From positions 1-48,308 of the forward strand of contig JAEYPP010000042.1 of NCBI GenBank assembly GCA_023410575.1: a stretch of 48,308 nt of DNA, given 5' to 3'. The DNA is from Bacillota bacterium. GTDB lineage: Bacteria; Bacillota; Clostridia; Lachnospirales; Lachnospiraceae. A program made the translations under genes and the position numbers. Below are positions 15,687-24,590 of this stretch, piece by piece. Position 1 is the stretch's first letter, and every line of letters starts with the position of its first letter. The notes under the pieces were generated by a model. That model did not search any database and had not been told where the DNA came from. It worked only from the letters and a program-made list of their open reading frames with translations.

Positions 15687-16313
15687 ATGGAGGATTTTGA
15701 AGTTGTAGATATTGAACATTGGAAACGAAAACAACATTATCTTATTTTTCGTCAATTTCAACAGCCACGATATGATATTAGTTTTGAACTTGATATAACT
15801 AATTTCTATCATAGAGTGCATGAAGATCAATTATCATTTACCCTGGCGATGATTTATGCGATATCAACATGCGCCAACGAGATTGAGGAGTTTCGTTACC
15901 GATTCAAAGATGGAGAGGTTGTAAAGTATAACCGTCTCAAATTGTCGTTTGCTTACATAAATAAGGAGACGGAGTTACTAAAAGTTGTTGTTGTAGAACC
16001 TAAAGACAATATTTTTGATTTTGTACGTTATGCAAAGGAGATAGCGAATAATCAAAAAGAATATTTCACAGGACCAATGGGAAATGATATCTATCAATTT
16101 TCAGCAATTCCGTGGATTAGTTATACCCATATCTCTCATACGGATTCTGGTAGAAAGGATAATGCTGTTCCGATGTTTGACTGGGGAAAGTATTATTACC
16201 GGAATGAGCAGTTATTTTTACCATTCTCTATCCAAGCCCATCACTCCTTTGTAGATGGGATTCATATGGGCAAGTTAGCTCAAAGATTACAGGAATATTT
16301 AGATAACTATTAA
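15687..16313 (+). CDS. Chloramphenicol acetyltransferase-like (CatA family), 208 aa
   Basis: CatA-type trimeric enzymes transfer acetyl from acetyl-CoA to chloramphenicol or related substrates. The N-terminus has HWKRKQHY, matching the conserved WxRxxH region. Near the C-terminus HHSFVDGIH gives the catalytic His and the structural Asp, and PWISYTH corresponds to the conserved Ser/Thr region. I chose ATG 15687 because GAGAGAGG lies just upstream; an ATG at 15642 would add a 15-residue leader. Chromosomal CatA-like proteins often have unknown natural substrates, so resistance is only a possibility. It is probably in an operon with the DHH gene. Confidence 0.85.
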   Translation: MEDFEVVDIEHWKRKQHYLIFRQFQQPRYDISFELDITNFYHRVHEDQLSFTLAMIYAISTCANEIEEFRYRFKDGEVVKYNRLKLSFAYINKETELLKVVVVEPKDNIFDFVRYAKEIANNQKEYFTGPMGNDIYQFSAIPWISYTHISHTDSGRKDNAVPMFDWGKYYYRNEQLFLPFSIQAHHSFVDGIHMGKLAQRLQEYLDNY

Positions 16314-16374
16314 AGATTATCAGCACTATAATATTTGAGTATAATTATTATAGTAAAGTATTATATTATGGTTA

Positions 16375-16457
16375 AATGGAACTAATCAGAATGTAGATAA
16401 GTGAAAGAATTATGAAAATATTTCTCTTATACCATTCTAATTAGTTCCATTCTTTTT
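16375..16457. terminator. Bidirectional terminator between convergent genes
   Basis: Long arms AATGGAACTAAT.AGAATG and CATTCT.ATTAGTTCCATT enclose a 40-odd base loop, with CTTTTT after the right arm and A-rich sequence before the left arm. It serves the CAT-like gene and trmO. Confidence 0.75.
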
Positions 16458-17133
16458 AATTACGAATGTTGTCAACCTGACAGACGGTTAACTTTTCATT
16501 CTTAACTTTGAATTTAATCTCATATCCTGCATATTCAAAGCCATAGATGCGCTCTGGGTCCTTTTGATAGGCTGGACGAGGATCTTGAGCTAATATTGCT
16601 CGGATGTTTGTTACTTCGTTTGGTGACAGTTCATGTGTTAGGCAATCAGGAAATTCAACTTCTAGATAATATCCATTCGTCTCTTGTGTAAATCCTCCTG
16701 TGGCATCTGGATGACTATCCGTATATGGTAGATAAGGCTTGATATCATAAATTGGAGTCTGATTCATAAGATCAGCGCCTAATATATGCAAGATAGGCCC
16801 TAAGGTTTCATGCATTTCGATTCGCTCAAGCTTAACAGAGGATAAGCCGATTGGATTTGGACGAAACGGAGAACGCGTCGCAAAGACGCCACGGTACTCA
16901 TTTCCACCAAGGCGAGGAGGTCGAACTAAAGGAGACCAGTCATCTCTTGTGTTTTCTGAAAACTTCCAAAGAAGCCAGAGGTGAGAAAAGCCATCGAGTC
17001 CACGAAATACATCAGGATTACGATATTCAGGTTCTAATATGATAGTTCCTTTTAGTTCCTTCACTAAATTACTTTGACGTGGGATACCAAACTTGGAAGG
17101 AAACTCGGTATATGCATAAGCAATTATTTTCAT
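16456..17133 (-). CDS. trmO: tRNA (N6-threonylcarbamoyl-A37) N6-methyltransferase TrmO
   Basis: TrmO (TsaA, UPF0066) methylates t6A37 to m6t6A37 in tRNA-Thr using SAM. The signature GVFATRSPFRPNPIGLS is present near residue 82, with VFRGLDGFSHLWLLW before it and YDIKPYLPYTD after it. At 225 residues it includes the C-terminal extension seen in the bacterial enzyme. No strong ribosome binding site is visible before the ATG at 17133. It is a monocistronic gene facing the CAT-like gene. Confidence 0.92.
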   Translation of the reverse strand: MKIIAYAYTEFPSKFGIPRQSNLVKELKGTIILEPEYRNPDVFRGLDGFSHLWLLWKFSENTRDDWSPLVRPPRLGGNEYRGVFATRSPFRPNPIGLSSVKLERIEMHETLGPILHILGADLMNQTPIYDIKPYLPYTDSHPDATGGFTQETNGYYLEVEFPDCLTHELSPNEVTNIRAILAQDPRPAYQKDPERIYGFEYAGYEIKFKVKNEKLTVCQVDNIRN

Positions 17134-17385
17134 TTATTTTGTCTTGTATCTTTATTCCTATCTATTGAAATAGATACTCTTCCTTTTTAAGATTTTACTA
17201 TTAGAGTTGGTAGTTTATATTAACAGTATTATCTGTATTTTATGATATATTAAGACTCTTGTCCATTACATAAAGTTCATTATGAACTTAACAGAAGATT
17301 TAGTGTGAAAGAATAGTTTCGGATGTTCTTCGCTACATATTCGTATGGTAATGGAGGGGCATAAGTGAAATAAAGTCATAAATGG
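17134..17385. other. Divergent intergenic region without visible gene
   Basis: This A/T-rich stretch between trmO and the TPR-like gene must contain the trmO promoter. I see no clear hexamer pair on the minus strand and no repeat or RNA structure. Confidence 0.4.
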
Positions 17386-17414
17386 TTGTACAATTTCACA
17401 CAATACATTATAAT
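17386..17414 (+). promoter_or_regulatory. Sigma-A promoter for the TPR-like gene
   Basis: TTGTAC (17386-17391) and TATAAT (17409-17414) are separated by 17 bases, 35 bases before the ATG, with AGGAGGG between. Confidence 0.8.
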
Positions 17415-17448
17415 ATGAGATTATGTAACACATTTAGGAGGGTTTTTA

Positions 17449-18357
17449 ATGGTAGCAAATGTATTGGTGGATGCGAATCATGCAATTCGTACGGGAGAGT
17501 TTATGGATGCAGTTCATCTCTTAGAAAAAGAGGATATGCAAAATCCAAAAGTACTTTCTGCGTTAGCACAGGCATTTTTTTATATGGGAAGATTGGAAGA
17601 GGCTTATCACACTTATCATAAATTGTTTCATGATAAAAGTATAAAGATAGATTTATTAAATTGCCCAATGGATGAGTTTGATGAGGAGGGACATCAGATT
17701 TATGAATCACTAATCAATCTTGGGATTCCGAAAATCATGGAGTCATTACCCTTAACCATGGACTTTAATTATAAGCAAAGTAAGGAAACACCAAAAGAAA
17801 ACTATGATGAATTAATTGAATTTCAAACTTTTCTCAATCGATGTGCAGGTTTGGCGGGGAAAAATATGAGAAGGACTGCAACAATCATCAGTGATGAGTT
17901 AGCAATTATGATGAATAGTAAGAATAAAGTAGTCGTTGCAAGAGCTTGGATGTACCGAGCAGAGTTGAGTTTTCGTCAAAAAGACTATATGGAAGCATAT
18001 CGTTGCTATCTTAAAGCAGCATTAACTGAGGTTAACAAAGCTCTTTACTTTGGTTATGCAGCTAATATGTTGATGAAATGTCAAGAGCAGGATAAGAATT
18101 ATATTGGTATTGCAACCGTATTAACTTACCGTGCAATTGAACTTGATTATGCGAATGCGAAATGGCACTATAATCAAGGGCTGAATCTGATGGCTTTAGC
18201 AAAATTATTTACAACAACAGGACTTGGTCATCCATCATTTTTACGAGCAGCAAAAAAAGAATTTTCAATCGCGTATAAAGTATGTCGCGAGGACCAAAAG
18301 CAATTACTAGAACAGATTGAAGCTATGTATGCTGATGTTAAAAAAATTATAGGGTAG
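17449..18357 (+). CDS. TPR-like helical-repeat protein, 302 aa
   Basis: The sequence is a succession of short amphipathic helices with TPR-type spacing, clearest at residues 17-60 (GEFMDAVHLLE, ALAQAFFYMGRLEEAYHTY) and around 165-205 (RAWMYRAELSFRQKDYMEAYRCYLKA). Such proteins are usually cytoplasmic scaffolds. No enzymatic motif, signal or membrane segment is present. It has its own strong promoter and ribosome binding site, and a foldback element follows the stop codon. I cannot assign a pathway. Confidence 0.75.
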   Translation: MVANVLVDANHAIRTGEFMDAVHLLEKEDMQNPKVLSALAQAFFYMGRLEEAYHTYHKLFHDKSIKIDLLNCPMDEFDEEGHQIYESLINLGIPKIMESLPLTMDFNYKQSKETPKENYDELIEFQTFLNRCAGLAGKNMRRTATIISDELAIMMNSKNKVVVARAWMYRAELSFRQKDYMEAYRCYLKAALTEVNKALYFGYAANMLMKCQEQDKNYIGIATVLTYRAIELDYANAKWHYNQGLNLMALAKLFTTTGLGHPSFLRAAKKEFSIAYKVCREDQKQLLEQIEAMYADVKKIIG

Positions 18358-18624
18358 GGTGTCAAAAATCCTTAAGAAAGAGTCTGACGTCAGTTTGCAC
18401 AAAAAATGCTATGAATATGGGATGACAAACATAATTTATACGCAACACGCTTTCGCGCAAAGGAAGTACGTAACGGTACGTAAGGGCCTAAAATACAGGC
18501 CCAAAGTACCGACGACTTCATAACAGTATGCTCCAAAATTATGTTTGTCATCCCATTTTAAGCAAGTCTATTTATGCGTAAAATGACGAATCAAATGATA
18601 GAAAAGTACGATTGACACCCTAAT
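18356..18624 (-). repeat. Nested foldback element containing repeat copy B
   Basis: Outer inverted repeats TAGGGTGTCAA (18356) and TTGACACCCTA (to about 18622) enclose a second pair ATGGGATGACAAACATAATTT / its complement (about 18418-18438 and 18535-18558). Inside that lies the reverse-oriented copy of the repeat seen at 13311 (18380-18534), with core GGGCCTAAAATACAGGCCC. The RNA would form a long multi-level hairpin. It separates the TPR-like gene from the convergent SDR gene and may terminate both. It has no coding capacity. Confidence 0.75.
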
Positions 18625-18687
18625 CGTCAAAGGAAAGTTCTCCGAGGTTCCTATGACAAAAAAGAATACAAAAGAAACGTTACTCGT

Positions 18688-19413
18688 CTAAATTCCTCCG
18701 CCATCAAATGTCACAACTTGAGCAGTAAGATAGGCGTGTGTAGATAGATCATAGACAAACTTGGCTACTTCGTCTGGAGTACCCATACGCCCAGCTGGTA
18801 TCTCATCTTCGAGAGCCTTAAGCTCCTCTTTGGAAAAGCATCGATTCATATCGGTATCGATGGCACCACATGCAACTGCATTAACCTGTATGTTGCTTGG
18901 TGCTAACTCTTTGCCAAGAGCTTTTGTAAATGCATCAATTCCCCCTTTTGTAGCGGAATATACAGCTTCGCAAGAGGCCCCTTGTGTACCCCATACAGAA
19001 GAAATATTGATGATTTTTCCTGCTTTCTTTTTTAAAAATAGAGGAATTGCTTGATGGCAGCAGTTGATAACACTTGTCAGGTTTGTAGTTATTAACGATT
19101 GATACTCGTTCGGTGTCATATCTGTGAATAAACCGACCCTAGATACACCTGCATTGTTGATAAGTACATCGAGTGTCATATAATTTTCTTTGACCTGCAA
19201 AAACATCGTTCTTACAGTTTCATAATCCCCCATATCACCTAAAAAAGGTAAACAGCTGACACCATAAGCTTCAACTTCTTCTTTTACCTTAAGAAGAGCT
19301 GCTTCATTTTTTATGCTATTTATTACAACATGAAATCCTTCTTTCGCAAATTTTAAAGCGATGCTTCGCCCGATTCCGCGAGATGCACCTGTAACTAAAG
19401 CGACTCGATTCAT
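18688..19413 (-). CDS. SDR-family oxidoreductase (FabG-like), 241 aa
   Basis: This is a classical short-chain dehydrogenase/reductase. The NAD(P) loop TGASRGIG is near residue 8, NNAG near 86, and the catalytic residues fall in ISSVWG and YSATKGG (Ser-Tyr-Lys). It resembles 3-oxoacyl-ACP reductase FabG in length and motifs, but there are no fatty-acid genes nearby, so the substrate is uncertain. AAAGGAG precedes the ATG at 19413. Confidence 0.88.
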   Translation of the reverse strand: MNRVALVTGASRGIGRSIALKFAKEGFHVVINSIKNEAALLKVKEEVEAYGVSCLPFLGDMGDYETVRTMFLQVKENYMTLDVLINNAGVSRVGLFTDMTPNEYQSLITTNLTSVINCCHQAIPLFLKKKAGKIINISSVWGTQGASCEAVYSATKGGIDAFTKALGKELAPSNIQVNAVACGAIDTDMNRCFSKEELKALEDEIPAGRMGTPDEVAKFVYDLSTHAYLTAQVVTFDGGGI

Positions 19414-19569
19414 AGAAATATTACTCCTTTAAACGAAAATATACTTCCTTCATTATATCATTCTATTCGATATCTGCAAGGTAAGAGTTTCATGTATTTT
19501 TCTAGTAAACGGTCGTCTTGGTTAGGATGAATGAATCTGATATTTCTTATTAATTTAAACCACATTATT

Positions 19570-19597
19570 TTGCATTTTAATAAATTTCTGCTATAAT
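19570..19597 (+). promoter_or_regulatory. Promoter before the secreted protein gene
   Basis: TTGCAT (19570-19575) and TATAAT (19592-19597) with a 16-base spacer, about 45 bases before the start codon. Confidence 0.7.
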
Positions 19598-19642
19598 TTA
19601 TGGTAGCTATAGGAATGGTTTGTAATAGTTGGAGGAAATTTT

Positions 19643-20098
19643 ATGATGAAAAAAAGAATTATTGGGATACTAGCTATTGGAGTGATAATTTTTACAACCT
19701 TTCGAGTTGGAATGGTTGCTGGTGCCACAAATTCTACTCCAGGAACAACATCAGATCCTTTGATAACCCAGAGTTATCTTGAAAAAAGATTAAGTGAGAT
19801 AAATATTGGAAGTCAATCAGGAGATAGTAAAACAGTAGAGGCAGCCTATAAAAAAATCAGTGTTACGAAAGGAAAAAAATTGATTGTGGAAGAAGGTAGC
19901 GAATTCGCTATCTATAGTGGCGATGCTCTTATTCTTGGCGATAAGGGTGTTATGAACTTAAGCGCAGGGGAGATTTTATTAAAGGGAGATCAGACTTCCA
20001 CTTATCAAAATTACTTATCGTTATCTGCATCAAGTGGAATCAAGGCAACAGATAATTGCATTATATATGTGAAAGGTAGCTATACAATTAAAGGATAA
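19643..20098 (+). CDS. Secreted protein of unknown function, 151 aa
   Basis: The N-terminus has a basic MMKKR, a hydrophobic stretch and a likely cleavage after VAGA (about residue 28). The mature part is short and beta-rich (GKKLIVEEGSEFAIYSGDALIL), suggesting a small cell-surface or secreted fold. No family is recognised. TTGGAGG precedes the ATG. The YitT-like gene starts 14 bases after its stop, so the two are probably co-transcribed. Confidence 0.7.
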   Translation: MMKKRIIGILAIGVIIFTTFRVGMVAGATNSTPGTTSDPLITQSYLEKRLSEINIGSQSGDSKTVEAAYKKISVTKGKKLIVEEGSEFAIYSGDALILGDKGVMNLSAGEILLKGDQTSTYQNYLSLSASSGIKATDNCIIYVKGSYTIKG

Positions 20099-20112
20099 AT
20101 AGTGAGGTATCT

Positions 20113-20985
20113 ATGGACTTATTTGGTAGGAAAACAGCAGCTAGAGATATACTGTTTATAGCATTAGGAACGTTAATGATTGCACTTTCTGTCAATTGGG
20201 TCTTTGACCCGATTGGAATGGTAACTGGTGGAGTAACAGGTTTGGCGATTGCAGTTAAACATTTAACTGGATTTGTGATTCGTGATGGCATTCCAGTTTG
20301 GCTTACGAATGTGCTTTGCAATATACCTTTATTTTGTGTTGCTTTTTTTGTACTTGGAAGAAAGTTTACAATGAAATCATTATGTGCAATGTTTTCATTA
20401 TCAATTTGGATTTATTTGATTCCATTGCAAAATATGTTCGATAATGATATTTTACTTGCTACTGTATTTGGTGGTGCTTTGGCTGGAATTGGTATGGGAC
20501 TAGTACTTATGACAATGTCAACAACAGGTGGAACAGACTTATTAGCAATGTTAGTACATGCAAAGAAAAAACATATTTCGGTACCAACTCTCTTACTGTT
20601 TGTTGATGCTTTAGTTGTCGTACTTGGTGTATTTGTATTTGGAATTAATCGAGCATTATATGCACTAATCGCAATTTATATTTCTGCAAAAGTATCTGAT
20701 GGTATTCTAGAAGGTGTTAAGTTTGCAAAGATGGCATTTATCATATCAGATCATTATGATAAGATTGCAGATGATATCTTACACTTACTTGATCGTGGAC
20801 TTACTGGCTTATCTGCTACTGGAATGTATTCTAATGCAGAGAAAAAAGTTCTATTTTGTGTTGTTTCCAAGAAGGAAATCGTAGAAGTTATGGACATAGT
20901 GAATAAAAATGATCCGAAAGCTTTTGTTATTGTTAGTGATGTAAGGGAAGTAATGGGAGAAGGATTTATTGAATATAAACAGTAA
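20113..20985 (+). CDS. YitT-family membrane protein (DUF161/DUF2179)
   Basis: YitT proteins have five or six transmembrane helices and a C-terminal cytoplasmic DUF2179 domain; their role is not established. Here the N-terminal helices (VNWVFDPIGMVTGGVTGLAI) and the glycine-rich repeat (TTGGTDLLAML) are typical. Residues about 215-290 (GLTGLSATGMYSNAEKKVL, IVEVMDIV) are the DUF2179 domain. The 290-residue length is normal. It follows the secreted protein gene closely. Confidence 0.9.
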   Translation: MDLFGRKTAARDILFIALGTLMIALSVNWVFDPIGMVTGGVTGLAIAVKHLTGFVIRDGIPVWLTNVLCNIPLFCVAFFVLGRKFTMKSLCAMFSLSIWIYLIPLQNMFDNDILLATVFGGALAGIGMGLVLMTMSTTGGTDLLAMLVHAKKKHISVPTLLLFVDALVVVLGVFVFGINRALYALIAIYISAKVSDGILEGVKFAKMAFIISDHYDKIADDILHLLDRGLTGLSATGMYSNAEKKVLFCVVSKKEIVEVMDIVNKNDPKAFVIVSDVREVMGEGFIEYKQ

Positions 20986-21183
20986 TCTTTTATAATTTTT
21001 TATATTTTATGAGTAAAAATACTTATAATGGAGAAGAATATACAAATTAGACAAATCATCAAAAACTTATTTGTTTATTTGGGATATGGCAATTTTATGT
21101 CAGTTGTAGTATCATTAAGCCATGTTAGTAACACAATGATTAGTGTGCGCAAATGAAAGAATTATAATTAGGAGGAACTAATA

Positions 21184-22296
21184 ATGGCAAGTTTATCTTT
21201 AAAGAATATTAACAAAACTTATCCAAATGGATTCGTTGCAGTTAAAGACTTCAATCTTGAAGTTGAAGACAAGGAATTCATCATCTTCGTAGGACCATCA
21301 GGTTGTGGTAAATCTACTACACTTCGTATGATCGCTGGTCTTGAAGAAATTTCAGCTGGTGAGTTATGGATTGGTGATAAGCTCATGAATGATGTTGAGC
21401 CAAAGGATAGAGATATTGCGATGGTTTTCCAGAATTACGCGTTATATCCACATATGTCAGTATATGACAACATGGCATTTGGTCTTAAGTTAAGAAAAAC
21501 TCCAAAAGATCAAATTGACAAATTAGTACATGAGGCTGCAAGAATTCTTGGTATTGAGCAATTATTAGATCGTAAGCCAAAAGCTTTATCAGGTGGTCAG
21601 AGACAGCGTGTTGCTATGGGACGTGCTATCGTTCGTAATCCTAAGGTATTCCTTATGGATGAGCCTTTATCAAACCTTGATGCAAAGCTACGTGTTCAGA
21701 TGCGTATTGAGATTTCTAAATTACATCAAAGACTTGAAACAACAATTATCTATGTAACACATGATCAGACAGAAGCTATGACACTTGGTACAAGAATCGT
21801 AGTTATGAAAGATGGTGTTATCCAGCAGGTAGATTCTCCGCAGAACTTATACGATAAGCCAATTAACTTATTCGTTGCAGGTTTCATGGGATCTCCACAG
21901 ATGAACTTTATTGATTGTAAAGTAGTTCAGAACGGTGCTGAAGTTAGATTAATGTTTGGTTCTCACTCCATTAAAGTTCCTGATGCAAAAGCTAAGAAAC
22001 TTATTGATGGTGGATATGTTGATAAAACTGTAGTTCTTGGTATTCGTCCTGAAGATGTACATGATGAAGAAGTATTTATCAGCAGCTCTAAGGAAAGTAT
22101 TATTGATGCAACAGTTAAGGTTTACGAATTACTTGGTGCCGAAGTATTCTTATATTTTACAGTAGATCAGTTTGATATCACTGCACGTGTTAACCCACGT
22201 ACACAAGCTAGACCTGGTGATACTATCCAGATTGCGCTTGATTTATCTAAGATTCATATTTTTGATAAAGAGTCAGAACAAGTTATTGTTCACTAA
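21184..22296 (+). CDS. Sugar ABC transporter ATP-binding protein (MsmX/UgpC/MalK type)
   Basis: This is the ATPase of carbohydrate-importing ABC systems. Walker A GPSGCGKST is near residue 38, the signature LSGGQRQRVAMGRA near 135, Walker B VFLMDEPLSNLDA near 157, and the C-terminal regulatory OB-type domain (about 235-370, with GIRPEDV) is present. No permease or binding protein gene is adjacent. The gene stands alone between an AGGAGG start site and a terminator. It may be a shared ATPase serving several sugar transporters, as MsmX does in Bacillus; this is inference. Confidence 0.93.
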   Translation: MASLSLKNINKTYPNGFVAVKDFNLEVEDKEFIIFVGPSGCGKSTTLRMIAGLEEISAGELWIGDKLMNDVEPKDRDIAMVFQNYALYPHMSVYDNMAFGLKLRKTPKDQIDKLVHEAARILGIEQLLDRKPKALSGGQRQRVAMGRAIVRNPKVFLMDEPLSNLDAKLRVQMRIEISKLHQRLETTIIYVTHDQTEAMTLGTRIVVMKDGVIQQVDSPQNLYDKPINLFVAGFMGSPQMNFIDCKVVQNGAEVRLMFGSHSIKVPDAKAKKLIDGGYVDKTVVLGIRPEDVHDEEVFISSSKESIIDATVKVYELLGAEVFLYFTVDQFDITARVNPRTQARPGDTIQIALDLSKIHIFDKESEQVIVH

Positions 22297-22309
22297 TTAT
22301 ATGCAATCA

Positions 22310-22342
22310 AAGGCTTCCTAAGTTATTAGGAAGTCTTTTTTT
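22310..22342 (+). terminator. Terminator of the ABC ATPase gene
   Basis: GGCTTCCTAA and TTAGGAAGTC enclose GTTA and are followed by seven T residues. Confidence 0.9.
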
Positions 22343-22398
22343 GCACTATAGGAAATTCATCTGAATTTCCTATAGTGCAAAAAAGCTCCGCAGGATGC
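22341..22398 (+). repeat. Hairpin repeat with CTCCGCAGGATGC tail, copy 1
   Basis: A perfect 18-pair inverted repeat (TTGCACTATAGGAAATTC, loop ATCT, then its complement) spans 22341-22380. It is followed by AAAAGCTCCGCAGGATGC. A shorter relative is at 31574-31620 (ATAGGAAAT...ATTTCCTAT, then CTTCGTAGGATGC). It directly follows a terminator. The rest of the gap to 22570 holds only a small hairpin at 22458-22478 and no gene. Confidence 0.65.
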
Positions 22399-22573
22399 GC
22401 ATTAAGCTACGCTACGACATCAAACAAAAGCTGTGATTGTAAAGAGTTGCTCGTGGGAGTGTGCAAAGCGCACTTTTATTCAAATGATCATAAAAAGTAT
22501 TTTGTTTTGTTATTAAACTAATATATTTTTGAGTGCATTCACGAAAAATACACAAAAATAAACGGATTTTATG

Positions 22574-22602
22574 TTTACTTTCTACGAAAGTGATGATAAA
22601 AT
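22574..22602 (+). promoter_or_regulatory. Probable promoter of the PucR-type regulator
   Basis: TTTACT (22574-22579) and TAAAAT (22597-22602) with a 17-base spacer, 54 bases before the ATG. Confidence 0.5.
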
Positions 22603-22656
22603 ATTACATATTAGGATATTTATTTTTTTATATAATGAGAAAGGTTTGGTATAAGT

Positions 22657-23745
22657 ATGATTTCTAATCAAATCCTTCAAAATACAATTGAAGGTCTAAA
22701 AGCAATCACAAGAGTCGATATCTGTGTTATGGATACCGAGGGAAAAACGCTTGCAAGTACGATTAATAATGCAGATGATTATGAAAATGCTGTATTAACA
22801 TTTGTTGATTCACCGGCTGATAGTCAAGTACTTCAAGGATATCAATTTTTCAAGGTTTTTGATGAGCATCAGCTAGAGTATGTTATCTTGGCAAGAGGTG
22901 ATAGTGATGATGTGTACATGGTTGGAAAGATTGCTTCCTTCCAAATTCAGAATCTGTTAGTAGCCTATAAAGAACGTTATGATAAGGATAATTTCATTAA
23001 GAATTTGTTGTTGGATAATTTATTATTAGTTGACATCTATAACCGCGCGAAAAAACTCCATATTGAAACAGATGTAAGGAGAGTTGTATTTATTATCGAG
23101 ACAAAGAATGAGAAGGATACGAATGCTCTTGAGACTGTTCGAGGTTTATTCTCAACAAAGACAAAGGATTTTATAACTGCAGTTGATGAGAAAAATATTA
23201 TTCTTGTAAAAGAAGTGAAGCAGAATGAAACATATGATGATTTAACAAAAACTGCAAAAGTTATTCTCGATATGCTTAATACAGAAGCGATGACTAAAGT
23301 TCATGTAGCATTTGGTACAATTGTAAATGAGATTAAGGATGTTTCGCGCTCCTACAAAGAAGCTAAGATGGCACTTGATGTAGGTAAGATTTTCTATAGT
23401 AGTCGTAACGTAGTTGCATACAGTAACTTAGGTATTGGACGTTTGATCTATCAGTTACCTATGCCACTTTGTAAGATGTTTATTCGCGAAATTTTTGACG
23501 GTAAATCACCAGATGAGTTTGACGATGAAACTTTAACTACGATTAATAAGTTCTTTGAGAATAGTTTAAATGTTTCAGAGACATCAAGACAACTTTATAT
23601 CCATCGAAATACATTAGTTTATCGTTTAGATAAGCTTCAAAAGAGTACAAACCTAGATCTAAGAGTATTTGAAGATGCAATTACCTTTAAGATTGCGCTA
23701 ATGGTTGTTAAGTACATGAAGTATATGGAAAATATTGAATATTAA
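22657..23745 (+). CDS. PucR/CdaR-type transcriptional regulator, 362 aa
   Basis: The N-terminal 130 residues resemble the sugar-diacid-recognition region of CdaR-like proteins (ICVMDTEGKTLAST). The middle (about 135-270) is a GGDEF-like regulatory region typical of the family. The C-terminal HTH_30 (NVSETSRQLYIHRNTLVYRLDKL, about residues 305-330) binds DNA. It lies downstream of the sugar ABC ATPase but is separated by a terminator, so a shared carbohydrate role is only suggestive. A strong terminator follows. Confidence 0.88.
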   Translation: MISNQILQNTIEGLKAITRVDICVMDTEGKTLASTINNADDYENAVLTFVDSPADSQVLQGYQFFKVFDEHQLEYVILARGDSDDVYMVGKIASFQIQNLLVAYKERYDKDNFIKNLLLDNLLLVDIYNRAKKLHIETDVRRVVFIIETKNEKDTNALETVRGLFSTKTKDFITAVDEKNIILVKEVKQNETYDDLTKTAKVILDMLNTEAMTKVHVAFGTIVNEIKDVSRSYKEAKMALDVGKIFYSSRNVVAYSNLGIGRLIYQLPMPLCKMFIREIFDGKSPDEFDDETLTTINKFFENSLNVSETSRQLYIHRNTLVYRLDKLQKSTNLDLRVFEDAITFKIALMVVKYMKYMENIEY

Positions 23746-23751
23746 ATAAGT

Positions 23752-23810
23752 AGCCACTGTTTCGCCTGCTTTTATGAGAAAGGAAAGCAGGCGAAACAGC
23801 GGCTTTTGTT
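23752..23810 (+). terminator. Terminator after the PucR-type gene
   Basis: Long arms AGCC.CTGTTTCGCCTGCTTT and AAAGCAGGCGAAACAG.GGCT are followed by TTTGTT. Confidence 0.85.
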
Positions 23811-23837
23811 AAGTTGGCTACGAAAGGGAAGGATAGT

Positions 23838-24590
23838 ATGGCTTCTTACAATATCAGTGAAGATTTACAAGATATCGAAGCTCCTGTTATATTATTTCAG
23901 GGGGTTTCAAAAGATTATGAAAAGGGAACTCATGCAATTAAAGATATTAGCTTTGAAATCCGTAAAGGAGAGTTTGTATTTATTGTAGGTTCCAGTGGTT
24001 CTGGTAAATCGACATTAATTAAATTAATGCTTAGGGAAATTCTACCTACCAGAGGAAAGGTATATGTAGCGGGACGTGAATTGTCACGTTTAAAGCGTTG
24101 GCAGGTATCAAAATATAGAAGGACAATTGGCGTAGTATTTCAAGATTTTCGATTGTTACAGGATCGTACTGTATTTGAGAATGTAGCATTCGCTCAGCGA
24201 GTGATAGAAACGCCAGCGAAGTTGATTCAAAGACAAACCCCAAATATGTTATCCATTGTTGGTTTATCAGAAAAACATAAATCATTTCCAAAGCAACTTT
24301 CTGGTGGTGAGCAACAACGAGTTGCGCTAGCACGTGCCTTAGTTAATAACCCAGTAATGTTATTAGCAGATGAGCCAACTGGTAACCTCGATCCAAAGAA
24401 TTCATGGGAGATTATGCATCTTCTTGAAGAGGTTAATAAAAGAGGCACTACGGTTGTGGTTGTTACGCATAATAAGGACATTGTGGATGCAATGCAAAAA
24501 AGAGTAATTACGATGAAGAACGGTGTTCTGATTAGTGATACAAAAAAGGGTGGATATACACATGCAAAGAATAGTTACGCTAATATATAG
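23838..24590 (+). CDS. ftsE: Cell-division ATP-binding protein FtsE
   Basis: FtsE is the ATPase of the FtsEX complex at the division septum. It shows Walker A GSSGSGKST, signature LSGGEQQRVALARA, Walker B MLLADEPTGNLDP, and the FtsE-like VVFQDFRLL Q-loop. I place the start at ATG 23838, eight bases after GGGAAGG; an upstream TTG adds eight residues without support. The N-terminal 20 residues before the ABC core are an extra acidic leader. The gene overlaps ftsX by 29 bases and heads a cluster with ftsX, a PcsB-like hydrolase and a C-terminal protease. Confidence 0.95.
   Translation: MASYNISEDLQDIEAPVILFQGVSKDYEKGTHAIKDISFEIRKGEFVFIVGSSGSGKSTLIKLMLREILPTRGKVYVAGRELSRLKRWQVSKYRRTIGVVFQDFRLLQDRTVFENVAFAQRVIETPAKLIQRQTPNMLSIVGLSEKHKSFPKQLSGGEQQRVALARALVNNPVMLLADEPTGNLDPKNSWEIMHLLEEVNKRGTTVVVVTHNKDIVDAMQKRVITMKNGVLISDTKKGGYTHAKNSYANI

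Noticed and set aside
20986..21183. Catabolite-response (cre) site upstream of the sugar ABC ATPase
   Set aside because: No sequence close to the cre consensus was found by eye.
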